The notes: generated from the letters alone by a model not told the origin. A DNA stretch of 64,000 nt from Glandiceps talaboti (GCF_964340395.1 NW_027554294.1:67501-131500); one strand, 5' to 3'; shown: positions 11,508 to 22,922, numbered from the stretch's first letter. Numbers and translations: made by a program.

Positions 11508-12652
11508 AGTCCCCGCGGACGAAGTCCGGAACGGGGACTTATGGATTGGGTTCCGTCTGTCCGTCCGTGCGTCCGTCCGTCCGTGCGTCCGTCCGTCCGT
11601 CCGTCCGTCCGTCCGTCCGTCCGCAGCCGTTTCTTGGAGATGCCTGTACCGATTTTTTTCAAACTTGGTACAGGGGCAACATGCTATGGCATACATATGC
11701 ACGTCAATTTGTTTTATGATACGATCCAATATGGCCGCCTAGCAGCCATTTTGTTTGTGAATTTTCCCTGTCTAAAGCCATAACTCAGACATGCTTGAAC
11801 AAATCTCATTCAGAGTTGGTATTAGGACAGTGTTCTATGGCATATATGTGCATATTCATTGTTGTCATGATACGATCCAATATGGCCGCCTGGCAGCCAT
11901 TTTGTTTGTGAATTTTCATGTCCAAAGCCATAACTTAGACATGCTTGAACAGATCTCATTCAAAGTTGGTATTAGGACAGTGTTCTATGACATACATGTG
12001 CATATCCATTTTCATTGTGATACGATCCAATATGGCTGCCTGGCAGCCATTTTGTTTGCAAATTTTCCATGTCCAAAGCCATAACTCAGACATGCTTGAA
12101 CAGATCTCATTCAAAGTTGGTATTAGGACAGTGTTCTATGACATACATGTGCATATCCATTTTCATTGTGATACGATCCAATATGGCTGCCTGGCAGCCA
12201 TTTTGTTCGCAAATTTTCCATGTCCAAAGCCATAACTCAGACATGCTTGAACAGATCTCATTCGAAGTTGGTATTAGGACAGTGTTCTATGACATACATG
12301 TGCATATCCATTTTCGTCATGATACGATCCAATATGGCTGCCTGGCAGCCATTTTGTTTGTGAATTTTCCATGTCCAAAGCCATAACTCAGACATGCTTG
12401 AACAGATCTCATTCAGAGTTGGTATTAGGACAGTGTTCTATGACATACATTTGCATATCCATTTTCATATTGATATGATCCCCCATACCCGACCAATCCT
12501 TTATTGTTGTAGGCATGTTCCATGTCCGACAAGCAGACACAACATATCTAAGTCTATTTGATTTAGGTTCACAAGTGTTGTTGCGTGATCAGAGTAGTGC
12601 TAATTCCTTAAAACCCAATCATAGCGGGGACTATGTCACTCTCAATGGCTTG
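11508..12652 (+). mobile_element. Family B element, copy 4 (five core units)
   Basis: It has the full structure: 5' hairpin starting AGTCCCCGCGGAC, a long (CCGT)n tract at about 11555-11622, five core units and the 3' hairpin ending at 'ggcttg'. The uninterrupted inverted arm at 9606-9630 gives the empty site: 'gagcagaaattcgtttgc' (reverse complement) against 'gagcagtaatt' plus the element plus TT 'cgtttgc'. This fixes both ends and is consistent with insertion at a TT. Confidence 0.85.
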
Positions 12653-12879
12653 TTCGTTTGCATGGTGGCGTGTTCAGATGTAGAGGAGGCGATCAGGCTA
12701 AAAATTGTAAACATGTACTACGAAGGTCAATTCAAGCTAAATAACGATGGTAAGATAGCAATGCACGATTAGCCGACATCTACATTGGATTTTAATCAGA
12801 TTGATTTTCAGTAGGCTGCAAAAAAAATGTTTCTGGTCAGGAAATGTTGTCTAAAATGGTGCGATGATATGATTTTTTA

Positions 12880-13420
12880 GCACAACTTAACTAAGGTACA
12901 GTAGTGCTATAAGATCACCCTATTGAGACTAGATGACAGCTTTGTCATGTTATAAAATTTTACAGTAAAAATTGACTTTGTTCATTGTACTACATGTATA
13001 CCATTCTGAGCTTACTGAACTACAGTATTATTTGTTGTTAGTGAAAACCGTTCCTATTGTAGTAGATGAACAAACATTTTCAGCATTTTGTATGTACATG
13101 TATATATAGTATTTCCCAGAATATTAGGTTTGTAAATATGTTAGCACATTGCTAAATTCTTACTATATTGTTTATGGTACAGCAACAAGAAGAACCCATT
13201 GGTAATGATGTACTGGTAGGCAAGGAATGTGTACTTGCCGTGAACGATTATGTCGAGAAGAGTCCTTGTGAGGCGTCCATGAAGAAAGGTGACGTCCTGA
13301 ATCTCGTCAATAGTGCTAACAAGGTAATGTCATTCCTGTACATTTCTTATGTTATGTCATGTATGCTGACTAGTGGGCACTCCATTCCATTTTATCGTTT
13401 CATTTTTTTTAGCACAACTG
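12880..13420 (+). repeat. Stray duplicate of the SH3a exon segment with flanking introns
   Basis: From about 12927 the sequence follows 26124-26600 closely, including the end of the preceding intron ('gagactagatgacagct'), the SH3a exon and its donor side. It is preceded by a short family A hairpin (AGCACAACTTAAC, 'cagtagtgctata') and followed at 13412 by a longer family A copy. It lies about 13 kb upstream of its normal place and 5' of the repeat 9 exons, so it is out of gene order. Confidence 0.75.
13183..13323 (+). CDS. Alpha-spectrin SH3a exon, copy 1 (isolated)
   Basis: 47 codons, phase 0 to 0, acceptor 'tatggtacag', donor 'gtaatg'. It reads [15 protein letters not shown], then [20 protein letters not shown], then [12 protein letters not shown]. 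This matches the first half of the alpha-spectrin SH3 domain ([20 protein letters not shown], then KGDILTLLNSTNK), which sits between repeats 9 and 10. The canonical ALYDY is AVNDY here, so the first ligand-contact tyrosine is replaced by asparagine. No SH3b exon is near, so this copy alone cannot make a complete SH3 fold. Confidence 0.8.
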
Positions 13421-13518
13421 AACTGATAAGATTCATTAGTGTTATAGGCATTGCTAAGTGTCTCTGTCTGTCTATCTGTCTGTCTCTGTGTATGTCAGTC
13501 AGTGTGTGTGGGTGTGGG

Positions 13519-13581
<63 letters not shown>

Positions 13582-14675
13582 GAACTTAAGTCAAAAACTG
13601 CTGTACTGATTGCCATATCTTGTGGGTGCATATTACCTTGCATGTCTAGTTGGGAAATACCTCAATTCAAAATGATTTTATCACCTGTGTGTGATTTGGG
13701 TAAAACAAATATGGTGATTTGGGTAAAAAATGTGATTTTTGGTCAAAAACCTTAAACTCCAAAAGTAGTGGGCAGATTGGGATTAAATTTGGGTGAATCA
13801 TTCTTCAGGGTGTTTATACTAAGAATTTTTCAGCACATGATGGTCCCATGAGTGATATGCAAATTAGAGCTAAAAATGTGTCTTTTTGGTCAAAAATGAA
13901 TAATTCCAAAACTACTGAGCAGATTGCACTGAAATGTAATGGGAATGCATCTAGGGATGTATGGATGAAGAAATGTTAAGTATACAATGATTCCATGAGT
14001 GATATTCAAATTAGGTGTACAAATGTTCATTTTTGGTCGTAAACTTATATCTCACAAAGTACTTGGTCAGTGAGACTGAAACTTGGTGAGACGTTTCTGT
14101 AAGTGCAGATTTTCTTCAAAATATTTTTACACAATTTCCCCAGCAACCATGAACATGCCCTTAGGAACAACCAAATGGCAGTATATTTTGGTCAAATAAC
14201 AACATCTGGTAGGCAAGTGAGTAAACATTCAAAAATTGTATGCAAATATCCCTAGCAACCATGACCATGCCCATAGCAACAGCCAAACAGTTGTGTATTT
14301 CACAGATAACGGATTAATAGACAATTGAATAAACATTCAAACAATGTATGTAAATCTGCTTAGCAACAAGACCATGCCCATAGCAACAGCCAAATAATCA
14401 TGTATATTGCAAAATAACAACAGGAATATAAAGACAAATGAATAAACATTCAAAAAATGTATGTAAATCTGCGTAGCAACAAGACCACGCCCATAGCAAC
14501 AGCCAAGTAATAACGTATATTGCAAAGATAACAGGAATAGAAAGACAAATGAATAAACATTCAAGAAAAGCATGCAAATGTGCCTAGCAACGAGACTACG
14601 CCCATAGCAACAGCCAAATGATCACATATTGTGAAGATAACGGGGATTGATAGACAATTGAATAAATGGGCACAC
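13412..14675 (+). mobile_element. Family A repeat, copy 2
   Basis: It starts TT-AGCACAACTGAACTGATA, with 'ttcattagtgttata' as the second hairpin arm. A long (TG)n / (GTCT)n tract at about 13462-13578 follows. The body has units marked 'gatatgcaaatta', and from 14140 tandem units of about 117 bp marked 'cctagcaac' and 'cccatagcaacag'. It begins immediately after the stray SH3a segment, in the same relation seen in the X units of the main array. The duplicated segment therefore probably carried this insertion with it. Confidence 0.65.
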
Positions 14676-14805
14676 TTTCAAATTTTTTTATGTTAAAGTC
14701 GACATCTTTACTACCTCCAGGTCCTTGTGATGTGCAGGACAGTGCTTGGGCATAAAGGCATAAAAAAATTGTATTGTTCCAAATACATTCAATTTTAAAG
14801 TAGGT

Positions 14806-14862
14806 CGTGGTGGTGGTGGTGGTGGTGGTGGTGGTGGTGGTGGTAGTGATGGTGGTGGTAGT
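14806..14862 (+). repeat. (GGT)n trinucleotide microsatellite
   Basis: About fourteen GGT triplets with minor interruptions. The predicted minus-strand runs of Pro, Thr or His are artefacts of this repeat. Confidence 0.9.
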
Positions 14863-15284
14863 GACAACGGCAATGATTTGGTTTTGAATGTAATAGAAAA
14901 CACGGACTGTGATACAAGTATACATATGATGGGAATATCAGGGGTGAACAAATCCACTTGTCCGAAGTCCGGGACCAGTGATTTTTGGGGCGGACCACAT
15001 AAATTTGACCTCGTCTAGACAGGAGATAACACTCAACACACATGTGGCTCATATCATTACTAATACTGGTTTAGGGACACAAGAATTAGGAAGACAACGA
15101 AGAATAATAATTTCAATGTATAATAATTCAAATGTATCAAATGAAACATTTTATTTGCTATCATTCTGTCAGCATTGTTTGTATTATTGTTTTTATTCAT
15201 AAAGGAGCTTCAAATGATTTATAGTAGAACCCCTTTCATGAAATGATAGTCTATGAAGTATCTCTTTTAGCACTGTGATATGAT

Positions 15285-15474
15285 ATTTGCCAAAGCCTCG
15301 ATAACTGGCAAATTTGATTTTATCTCCACACCGTTACACGGACTCCCTCTAGTCAGGCAATGTATGTGTTCCTAGGTTTTTTTTCCAAAGCCTCGACGAC
15401 TGGTGAATTTGATTTTATCTCGACACAGTCACACGGACTCCCTCTAGTCAGGCAATGTATGTGTTCGTAGTTTT
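15285..15474 (+). repeat. Direct duplication of about 100 bp
   Basis: Two tandem copies share 'gcctcga', 'gaatttgattttatct', 'cacggactccctctagtcag' and 'gcaatgtatgtgttc' with few differences. Family B copy 5 is inserted right after the second copy. Confidence 0.75.
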
Positions 15475-15476
15475 TT

Positions 15477-16278
15477 AGTCCCCGCTGGATGAAGTCCGGA
15501 CGGGGACTTATGGATTGGGTACGTCTGTCCGTCCGTCCGTCCGTCCATCCGTCCGCAGCCGATTTTTTTCAAACTTGGTACAGGAGCAACATACTATGGC
15601 ATTATACATATGCACGTCAATTTGTTTTATGATACGATCCAATATGGCCTCCTAGCAGCCATTTTGTTTGCGAATTTTCCGTGTCCAAAGCCATAACTCA
15701 GACATGCGTGAACAGATCTCATTCAAAGTTGCTATAAGGACAGTGTTCTATGACATACATGTGCATATTCATTGTTCTCGTGATGTGATCCAATATGGCT
15801 GCCTGGCAGCCATTGTGTTTGCGATTTTTCATGTCCAAAGCCATAACTCAGACAGGCTTGAACAGATTTCATTCAAAGTTGGTATTAGCACAGTGTTCTA
15901 TGACATACATGTGCATATCTATTTTCGTCGTGATACAATCTGATATGGTTTGTTTGCGAATTTTCCATGTCCAAAACCATAACTCAGACATGCTTGAACA
16001 GATCTCATTCAAAGTTGGTATTAGCACAGTGTTCTGTGACATACATGTGCATATCCATTTTCGTTGTGATACAATCCGATATGGTTGCCTGGCAGCCATT
16101 TAGTTGGCGCAGTTTTCATGTCCAAAGCCATAACTCAGACATGCTTGAACAGAATAGTGATATCAAAAACAACCATAAGAGGCCAAACAGCATTAACCAG
16201 GTTTTAAAAATGACAACATAAACTGCCAGTTGCTTAAAACCCAATCATAGCGGGGACTATGTCATTTTCAATGACTTG
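15477..16278 (+). mobile_element. Family B element, copy 5 (about three core units)
   Basis: 5' hairpin AGTCCCCGCTGGATGAAGTC with its partner arm, then a (CCGT)n tract, three core units (one with an internal deletion near 15945) and the 3' module. The element ends with GTCATTTTCAATGACTTG and lies within T runs on both sides. Confidence 0.78.
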
Positions 16279-16744
16279 TTTTTTCGTGAGATTTTATAGG
16301 ATCAACTTTGAAGTAGTCAGTTTCTTTGTACACTTGTGATGATTTGCTTGCAATGTCTGGGTTTTCCAGACAATTTTGACAAAACGTAGTACAACTTTTG
16401 TCGTCATACTGCAATCATGACTAAAACTGTTTTCCAATGTTCTTGTCACATATTTCTGTCAAATTTCTTATCATTTGTGAAATCCAAGTGAAGTCGCCAT
16501 TCAATGTTTTTCGATTCATCGATGCCTCAAAAATAATAATTACAAATATAATAGAATTGTCAATTGACTGAAACCAAGCATGTCAACTTTGTATTTATTA
16601 TTATAAATTGTGTATTGTTCAACTAAAAGTGGTGTAAGTCTGAATATATAGATTCATAGGCAAGATTTAATGTTTCACATTAGCGGGACCAGGGACCACT
16701 AATTCTTTCAGCAGGACCACTGATTTGTTCACCCCTGGGAATAT

Positions 16745-18296
16745 TGATTAACGTTCAGTTGTCATGGGGAGGGGACGGTCATGTTTTACAAAATGGGACA
16801 AAGGGGAGGGTCATTTTTAACAAATGGAGAATTTGGGAGGGTCATGTTTTACTTAACTAACCATGTGTGATTTCTCCGGCCCTCCCCCTTCTGTAAGTAC
16901 TGAAGGCTCCCTAATGTATATGAACATAGATTAGTAGACAAATAAATAAACATTCAAAAAAAATGTATGCAATATTCAGTCAATTAAACAGTTGTCCTAC
17001 AGTGCCATTGGCACTATATTTCATACAATTTTATACATCACACTACCATGACTGCAGGTGGCAATCACCTGAAAATATCCATTGCGGGGACGGAGTCATC
17101 TCCGATGATCGACTGCTTGTTATATCAATATCTCAGATGTTTATCCTATTGAGGAGTCTTGCACCTGTTACATGTTTTCTATTTTTTGTCTTGGGAGGTC
17201 AGCAAAGTCGTAGAAAAAATGTGAAAACCTTTCACACACCCATTGCTCTTTAATGAAGAAGGTGGGAGAATGTGAGATAGGTTTTATAATAAGCAGACAA
17301 ACTAACAACAAACTACTATCATGGCAAAATTGGTCAGTCAATCATCAAAGTCTTGGTCCACATTTTTGACTTGCTTTGTGAACTGTACTAAAAGTGCAAG
17401 AATCAGTCATCTAAACCTACAGCTCTCAAGACAAAACATAAAAACATTATTCATTATCATATACCTATGCCCATATCAATCACTCCTTGAGATGTTTAAC
17501 ATGAAATATCTGATATGGGATGTTAAACGTCAATGATATTCACATTAAACGTCATGACATTTATGTTAAATGTCATCAGAAAACACATCTCTAATTGGAC
17601 AAACATGTCGATTCTGAACATAAACAACTTAAATAAAATGGAGGCTGATCGTCAGGGATATCGCGTATCCCACAGCACTGGAATTTTCAAAACAAGGAAA
17701 TTTTGACAAAATATCCATACCCAAATGATACTATTTATGATCGTAAATTCACAACAACACAGTACATACATTTCGCAATGGTATCATGGGCACACGTATG
17801 GCTGTGTGTATTAGCCATCCACTGACACTGTATGCTACCCATACCACACTATCGTACAGCATGCAGTAGTTAAGCTCACGGTCAGCCAACCATCTACTTT
17901 TATTAACAATATTAAAGCATTTTCTGAAACTTTTAGAGAACTTACTCTAATACCAATATTGTATTTCAAAATGATTATGGAAAGTTACACCGAAATCTGA
18001 TGAAAATTAATGATGGTTGAGCAGGGTCAGCGAACTACATGTATGTGTATATGAATGTCACCTGATAAACAGGTCACATGACACATGAAGTGAATGGCAT
18101 AGCAAGTAGTACTCTTATATTTTTCATAATTTCCCTTTGAACTCCTGGGCATAGGCATATGATAAATTGGTTATTTCCCGATATCAACTCTTCATCCATT
18201 ATATCAACGTTTGTGAAGTTTCCGTAACATGATACTCATCTAACAACTTGTGTCACATTATAGAAACTGCACGAAGAGGGGATGTCAGGTAATAAC
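16745..18296. other. No recognisable gene; family A scraps
   Basis: A short family A-like piece ('aataaacattcaaaaaaaatg') occurs near 16940-16975. The remainder has only short open frames without recognisable domains. Confidence 0.4.
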
Positions 18297-18895
18297 CTCA
18301 TAGTAGTGCTATAGGCATGGCAAAGTGTCTGTCTGTCTGTCTGTCTGTCTGTGTGTAAACAACTTAAAGTCAAAAACCGCTGGACCGATTGCCATGATAT
18401 TTGGTGGGTATATTACCTTGGGTGTCTAGTTGGGAAATTGATCAAATCAAAATGATCCTACTACCGATGTGATTTGGGTAAAAAAACACGATATTTGGTC
18501 AAAAACCTTAAAACCTTTAATTAAAAAATTACTGGGCAGATTGGCCTGAAATTTAATGGGAACATTCTTAGAGCATTTGAATTAAGAAATGTTCAGGATC
18601 AGATGATCCCATCAGTGATATGCAAATTAGGTCTCAAAATGTGTCTTTTTGGTGAAAAATGTTTAATTCCAAAACTACTGAACAGATTGGACTGAAATTT
18701 GGTTGGAACGTTCTTCAGGGTATTTATATTAAGAAATATTAATGACATGACAATCTAATCAGTGTGTTTTTGGTCAAAAATCTATAAATAATGCCAAATT
18801 TATTGAGTAGATTGGGTTAAAATTTGATGGGAACATTCTTAGTGGTGCTTAGATCAAGAATTGTTCATAACATGTATCAGTGATATGCAAATGCT
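18297..18895 (+). mobile_element. Family A repeat, copy 3 (5' truncated)
   Basis: It begins within the second hairpin arm ('tagtagtgctataggcat'), followed by (GTCT)n and the body units 'ccgattgccatgatatttgg' and 'gatatgcaaatta'. It ends before the 117-bp unit region. Confidence 0.65.
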
Positions 18896-19118
18896 TGACC
18901 CCCACACACACTCACTTTAATAATTGTACTTTCATTTTCTGCCCACATGGGCGTATTGATTTCAAAGATAATGAATGAAGTATTAAAATTTCAATGTAGA
19001 CGACCATTAATTACAATAATGACAAATACTCGACTATTTATAAAGACGAAGTGTGAACTGACAACAGGTGAAAAAACTATACATTGATATCTGCATGTAC
19101 AGTACATGTGAATTACAC

Positions 19119-19284
19119 CAGTGTTTTATTTAAGGGCGGTAAGTAGGTAAAATCTACCGGGGTTCCCACATCATTTTACCGGGGTTCCCCACCTAAACTA
19201 TGATACATTGCATGGGAAGCACTACCAGTTTTACCTCTTTCCCCTTTCTGTTACCGGGGTTCCCAAACCTTAGCAAAAACACTG
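19119..19284. mobile_element. Short hAT-like MITE
   Basis: 166 bp with ends CAGTGTTTTATTTAAGG and (reverse-complemented right end) CAGTGTTTTTGCTAAGG. The direct flank is TACAC on each side. The interior contains three copies of 'taccggggttccc'. No coding capacity. Confidence 0.55.
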
Positions 19285-19379
19285 TACACGATGCTGCAGA
19301 CTTTCGACTAGCATTCTTCAGCGTCGTCAAAAAAGTATAACAGCCTCATATACCTTTTTTTAAAGTGTTGATGTTGTGT

Positions 19380-21979
19380 ATACTCAAAGCAGGCCTTTGA
19401 TGAGGAGGAATGTAGGAATATACTTGATAACCCAAATATTCCCCAACTTGACATGGATGCACAGACCCTCTTGGAGTCACCACTATCTCCAGGAGAAGTA
19501 TTCAGTACACTGGCACCATGAGGGAGAACAAATCCCCTGGTAACGATGGGTTAACTGTAGAATTCTATAAACATTTCTGGCCATTAGTTAGTAAATTGGT
19601 AATGGACTCTTTTAACACTGCCATTGAGGTACAAAATGTAGGGGAATTCTCAGTCTCACAGAAACAAAGTATAGTTACACTAATTGAAGAACCGGGTCAG
19701 GACAGACAATTGTTGAAGAACTGGAGACCAATAATATCCTTAAATTAATGTTGATATGAAGCTGGTGTCGAAATCCCTGTCAAAACGACTTCAAAAGCTC
19801 TTCCCAAACATTGTTAGCTCTTCCCAAAATGCTTTTGTAAAGGGGAGTAACATAGGTGACTATGTAAGGTTAATTGACGAGATTTTTCATTTTACCAACA
19901 AATTTGAGATCCCGGCTATACTCTTGGCAATTGATTTCGAAAAAGAGTTTGATAGTGTAGACTGGGAATTTTTATACAGGGTACTCCGGAGATACAATTT
20001 TGGCCCTAGATTTATCGGCTGGATAAGGGCAATGTATAATAATATAGAAAGCTGTGTGATGAACAATGGGTATAGCACTGGATATTTTAAATTAGGCCGT
20101 GGGATCAGACAAGGAGACCCCTTATCGCCAATGTTATTTATACTAGTTCTTGAACCATTGCTAGTCGCCATAAGAACCAACAGAGATATCCATGGCATAA
20201 AGTGTGCTGATATAGAAATGAAAGAAAGTGCATTTGCGGATGATTTGATTGACTTGTTTTTTGACCTGTGAAAAATCCGTTGAGGTGCTATTTCAAGTGT
20301 TAAAGAAATTCCAGTCGTGCTCTGGTCTGAAGGTTAACACAGAGAAGACGGAAGGGGTGTGGCTTGGCCCATGGAAGGGGAGAGGGGAGTTAAAGTTTGG
20401 GGTACGATGGCCTACCACCCCTGTCAAAATTGTTGGAGTCTATTTCGCGTACAACCAGAGGGAGGTTGAAATATTAAATAGTAGAACAGCACTAAATAAA
20501 ATGAAAAGTGTCATAAACACTTGGAAAACAAGAAAACTTTCCCTTTTTGTGAAAGTTCATTAAAACTTTGGCTGTGTCTCAGTTTTCATATATATTAAAT
20601 TGTGCTGTGCTCCCAAAAGATGTTCTCCAAAACATAAATAAGTTGATCTTCAACTTCCTCTGGGATGGACGGGACAAAGTTGCAAGGAAAACCCTGATAG
20701 GGGAGGTGGGCCAAGGTGGACTAAGGTGGACTAGGGGTACCAGACCTGACCATAATGAAAAAACAACAACGTATCCTAATAAAGAAGTTCTTGAACCCTG
20801 ACTTCACTCAACCCTGGACAACATTTGTGAAAAAAGCATTAGAGAAAATAGGAGGAAAATTGATCTTCAAATGTAATTACAATATAAACACCCTACCTAT
20901 TATTGGTGGATGTACACCCTTTTGGAAGGAATGTATGGAGTCGTGGGCCAGTGTGACAGAGGACTTCTATGGAGAATTCAATCAAATAATTTGGAACAAC
21001 AAACATATAAAGATAGGGGGAATGTCAATTTACTATCCAGAATTTGTTGAACATGGTATAATGAGAATTTCAGATCTGTATATGGAAAATGGAATTATAC
21101 CATGGCGTGAGCTGGCACACTCTGAACTATCCCCCATTTTCAAACTAAAGTGGATAGGCATTTTACATGCGATTCCAGAAAATCTAAAGAATATAGATGA
21201 TTATATAGATGATGTCTGCATGAACATATCAGGTATTGCAACTCCTATAGAGGATAATCACAAAACACAAACTAAAGTCAGAACTCATCGACAGAAAATT
21301 TACCAAACCAAGCAGTGAAAAGAAACTTGAAAGAGACCTGGGAGTTGGCCTACTGCAATGGCATAAAATGTATTAAACAAATTCTCAAAGTCACAGTCGA
21401 TAGCAAATCAAGAGACTTCCAGTTTAAAATTCTGCATAATATACTGTACACAAACGAGAAACTGTACAAATTAAACCCAGTAAAGTTCCCCACAAACCTC
21501 TGTAGCTTCTGTCATGCGGTCTCAGAGACCATAGAACACTTATTTTACAACTGTAAACACACTATTGGTATCTGGGAAGCAATAATAACTGTATGGGGCA
21601 AAGCACTTAAGTTAAGGGCTGTTCCTAGCAAAATCTGCCTAATTTTGTCAGACCCAGATGAGACACTTTTACTCAATTTCATAAGCCTTATAGTTAGAAA
21701 ATACATTTACTCCTGTAAAAGAAAGGAATCCCTTCCTGTGTTCAGAGAACTGTACAACCAATTTAAACTACTTTATAAGTATGAACACTTTATCGCAAAG
21801 AAAAACCACAAACTCATACCTTTTCTAAAGAAATGGACCCCTCATTCCATATGTATCATAAATGGTAATGGATTGCAATGTAAACATTGCTCTTTTGAGA
21901 ACTGGAATGTAACATGACATGTATATCTTTACAAATAACATCCAATAAAATACCTTAAATTACAAAAAAAAAGGAAAAA
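19380..21979 (+). mobile_element. 5'-truncated L1/Tx1-like LINE with target duplication
   Basis: Reverse-transcriptase and C-terminal parts of a LINE run 5' to 3' and end in an A-rich tail (21964-21979). The flanks AAAGTGTTGATGTTGTGT (19362-19379) and AAAGTATTGACGTTGTGT (21980-21997) form an 18-bp target duplication with two mismatches. The endonuclease domain is absent, as in 5'-truncated insertions. The reading frame is broken in several places. Confidence 0.88.
19388..21917 (+). pseudogene. LINE ORF2 remnant: reverse transcriptase plus zinc-knuckle tail
   Basis: The frame shifts near 19515, 19745, 20270, 20560 and 20750, and between 21305 and 21320. Recognisable in order: SPGNDGLTVEFYKHFW (RT entry), NWRPIISLN, AIDFEKEFDSVDWEFL (first catalytic aspartate), GRGIRQGDPLSPMLF, FADDL (catalytic DD), NTEKTEGVWLG and the thumb. 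A CxxC-x7-H-x4-C zinc-knuckle-like motif follows near 21508-21555 (CSFCHAVSETIEHLFYNC). That C-terminal motif is common in L1/Tx1-type LINEs. The protein would copy its own RNA at nicked target DNA. This copy is inactive. Confidence 0.87.
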
Positions 21980-22006
21980 AAAGTATTGACGTTGTGTTCG
22001 ATCATT

Positions 22007-22102
22007 AGTGATCAGAATAGTGATATCAAGAAAATGACAACATAAACTGCCAGTTCTTTAAAACCCAATCATAGTGGGGACTATGTCATTCTGAATGACT
22101 TG
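22007..22102 (+). mobile_element. Family B 3'-end fragment
   Basis: It carries 'gatcagaatagtgatatca', 'aaaacccaatcatagtgggg' and the 3' hairpin GTCATTCTGAATGAC followed by TTG. No matching 5' portion was found next to the LINE, so it is a solo 3' end. Confidence 0.7.
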
Positions 22103-22772
22103 TTTCTTGTTTAAATTTTGTCTAAATAAATGAACCCTTTAAACATACTGCAACAATACGAAGGCACTAATCAATATTTCCTGTCACCAACTCGTATTGT
22201 GCAACCCCCAATTTTTGAATTCAGTATGCTGAAGCTATTTCTGGGTCAGACTGTCCCATTCAATTGTTGATATAATTGTTATCGAGAAATCTTTAAATTA
22301 TGTGTATGAGAAGGAATACAATTCATATTTCTATTACTCAACTACTGAGAACAGAAAGTCAAGGTTGTATGTGAAAAAGTAGTGTAAGCGATATGACTTT
22401 GAATCTCTTCTCATGTCTAGCTGTCTGAGATACTGAGATAGATAAAATTTCAGATTAAAACATAGCCAGCCACACAGTCATTAACATCATATGATGTCTT
22501 TGTTAATCAATCTCAGAATTTGCCAATAATAAGTTAATGTTTACAGGGGGAATGCCCAATTATGGTACATTTGTCATATCAGGATGGTACTTACTACACT
22601 GTTGACATCATTCTAACAATTGGTGGTTTACTCATTTGCATGAACAACTTTTGGTTCATGATTTCTCATTGAACTGACCCTGAAAAAGAGAAATCTTGAG
22701 AATTGGAGGCACTGATAGCCTCTATACTAACAAAGAAGTAATAATGAAAATATTGACTGTGATTTGTTGTAG

Positions 22773-22922
22773 GACAAAGCATACCAACGTAAACAAGATT
22801 TAGACTACTCCTTACAAGTACACCAGTATTTTGCTGATGCCAAAGAAGCAGAGTCCTGGATGAAGGAGAAGGAACGTATTGTGAGTAGCGATGACTATGG
22901 TAAAGATGAAGTTGAAGCTAAA
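22773..22922 (+). CDS. Alpha-spectrin repeat 9 exon (helix A)
   Basis: 50 codons, phase 0 to 0, acceptor 'gatttgttgtag', donor 'gtaaga'. The peptide DKAYQRKQDLDYSLQVHQYF continues ADAKEAESWMKEKERIVSSD, then DYGKDEVEAK. It matches human alpha-II spectrin KASQRRQDLEDSLQAQQYF, ADANEAESWMREKEPIVGST, DYGKDEDSAEA. The conserved tryptophan of helix A (ESWM) is intact. This is the repeat just before the SH3 insertion. The following exon is 3.1 kb downstream, because a 2.5-kb transposon sits in the intron. Confidence 0.9.

Larger units (their letters stand above)
9527..12745. mobile_element. Large inverted-repeat element with about 200-bp arms
   Basis: The left arm (about 9528-9735, starting tttagcttgaattgacc) is the reverse complement of the right arm. 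The right arm is split into 11383-11507 and 12653-12745 by family B copy 4. The arms share 'gcaaccaatcaggttgcgtc', 'gaacacgccaccatgcaaac' and 'attgaatatcaacaggaag' in inverted form. The interior holds the segment at 10011-11368. No transposase is recognised. This is either a transposon with long terminal inverted repeats or an inverted duplication. Its left end touches family B copy 3 directly. Confidence 0.6.
14939..16737. mobile_element. hAT-like DNA element carrying a nested family B copy
   Basis: The left end CAGGGGTGAACAAATC pairs with the right end GATTTGTTCACCCCTG, a 16-bp perfect inverted repeat. Inner similarity continues around 'ccgggaccagtgat' and 'accactaattc'. The element is flanked by GGAATAT on both sides (14932-14938 and 16738-16744), a 7-bp target duplication. 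CAGGG ends suit a hAT-type element. Without the nested family B copy it would be about 1.0 kb. No transposase is recognised. Confidence 0.72.

Noticed and set aside
13392-13755. 195-codon frame running from the SH3a exon into TG repeats
   Set aside because: Only the first part (13183-13323) is exon; after the donor the frame passes through intron, a family A element and microsatellite.
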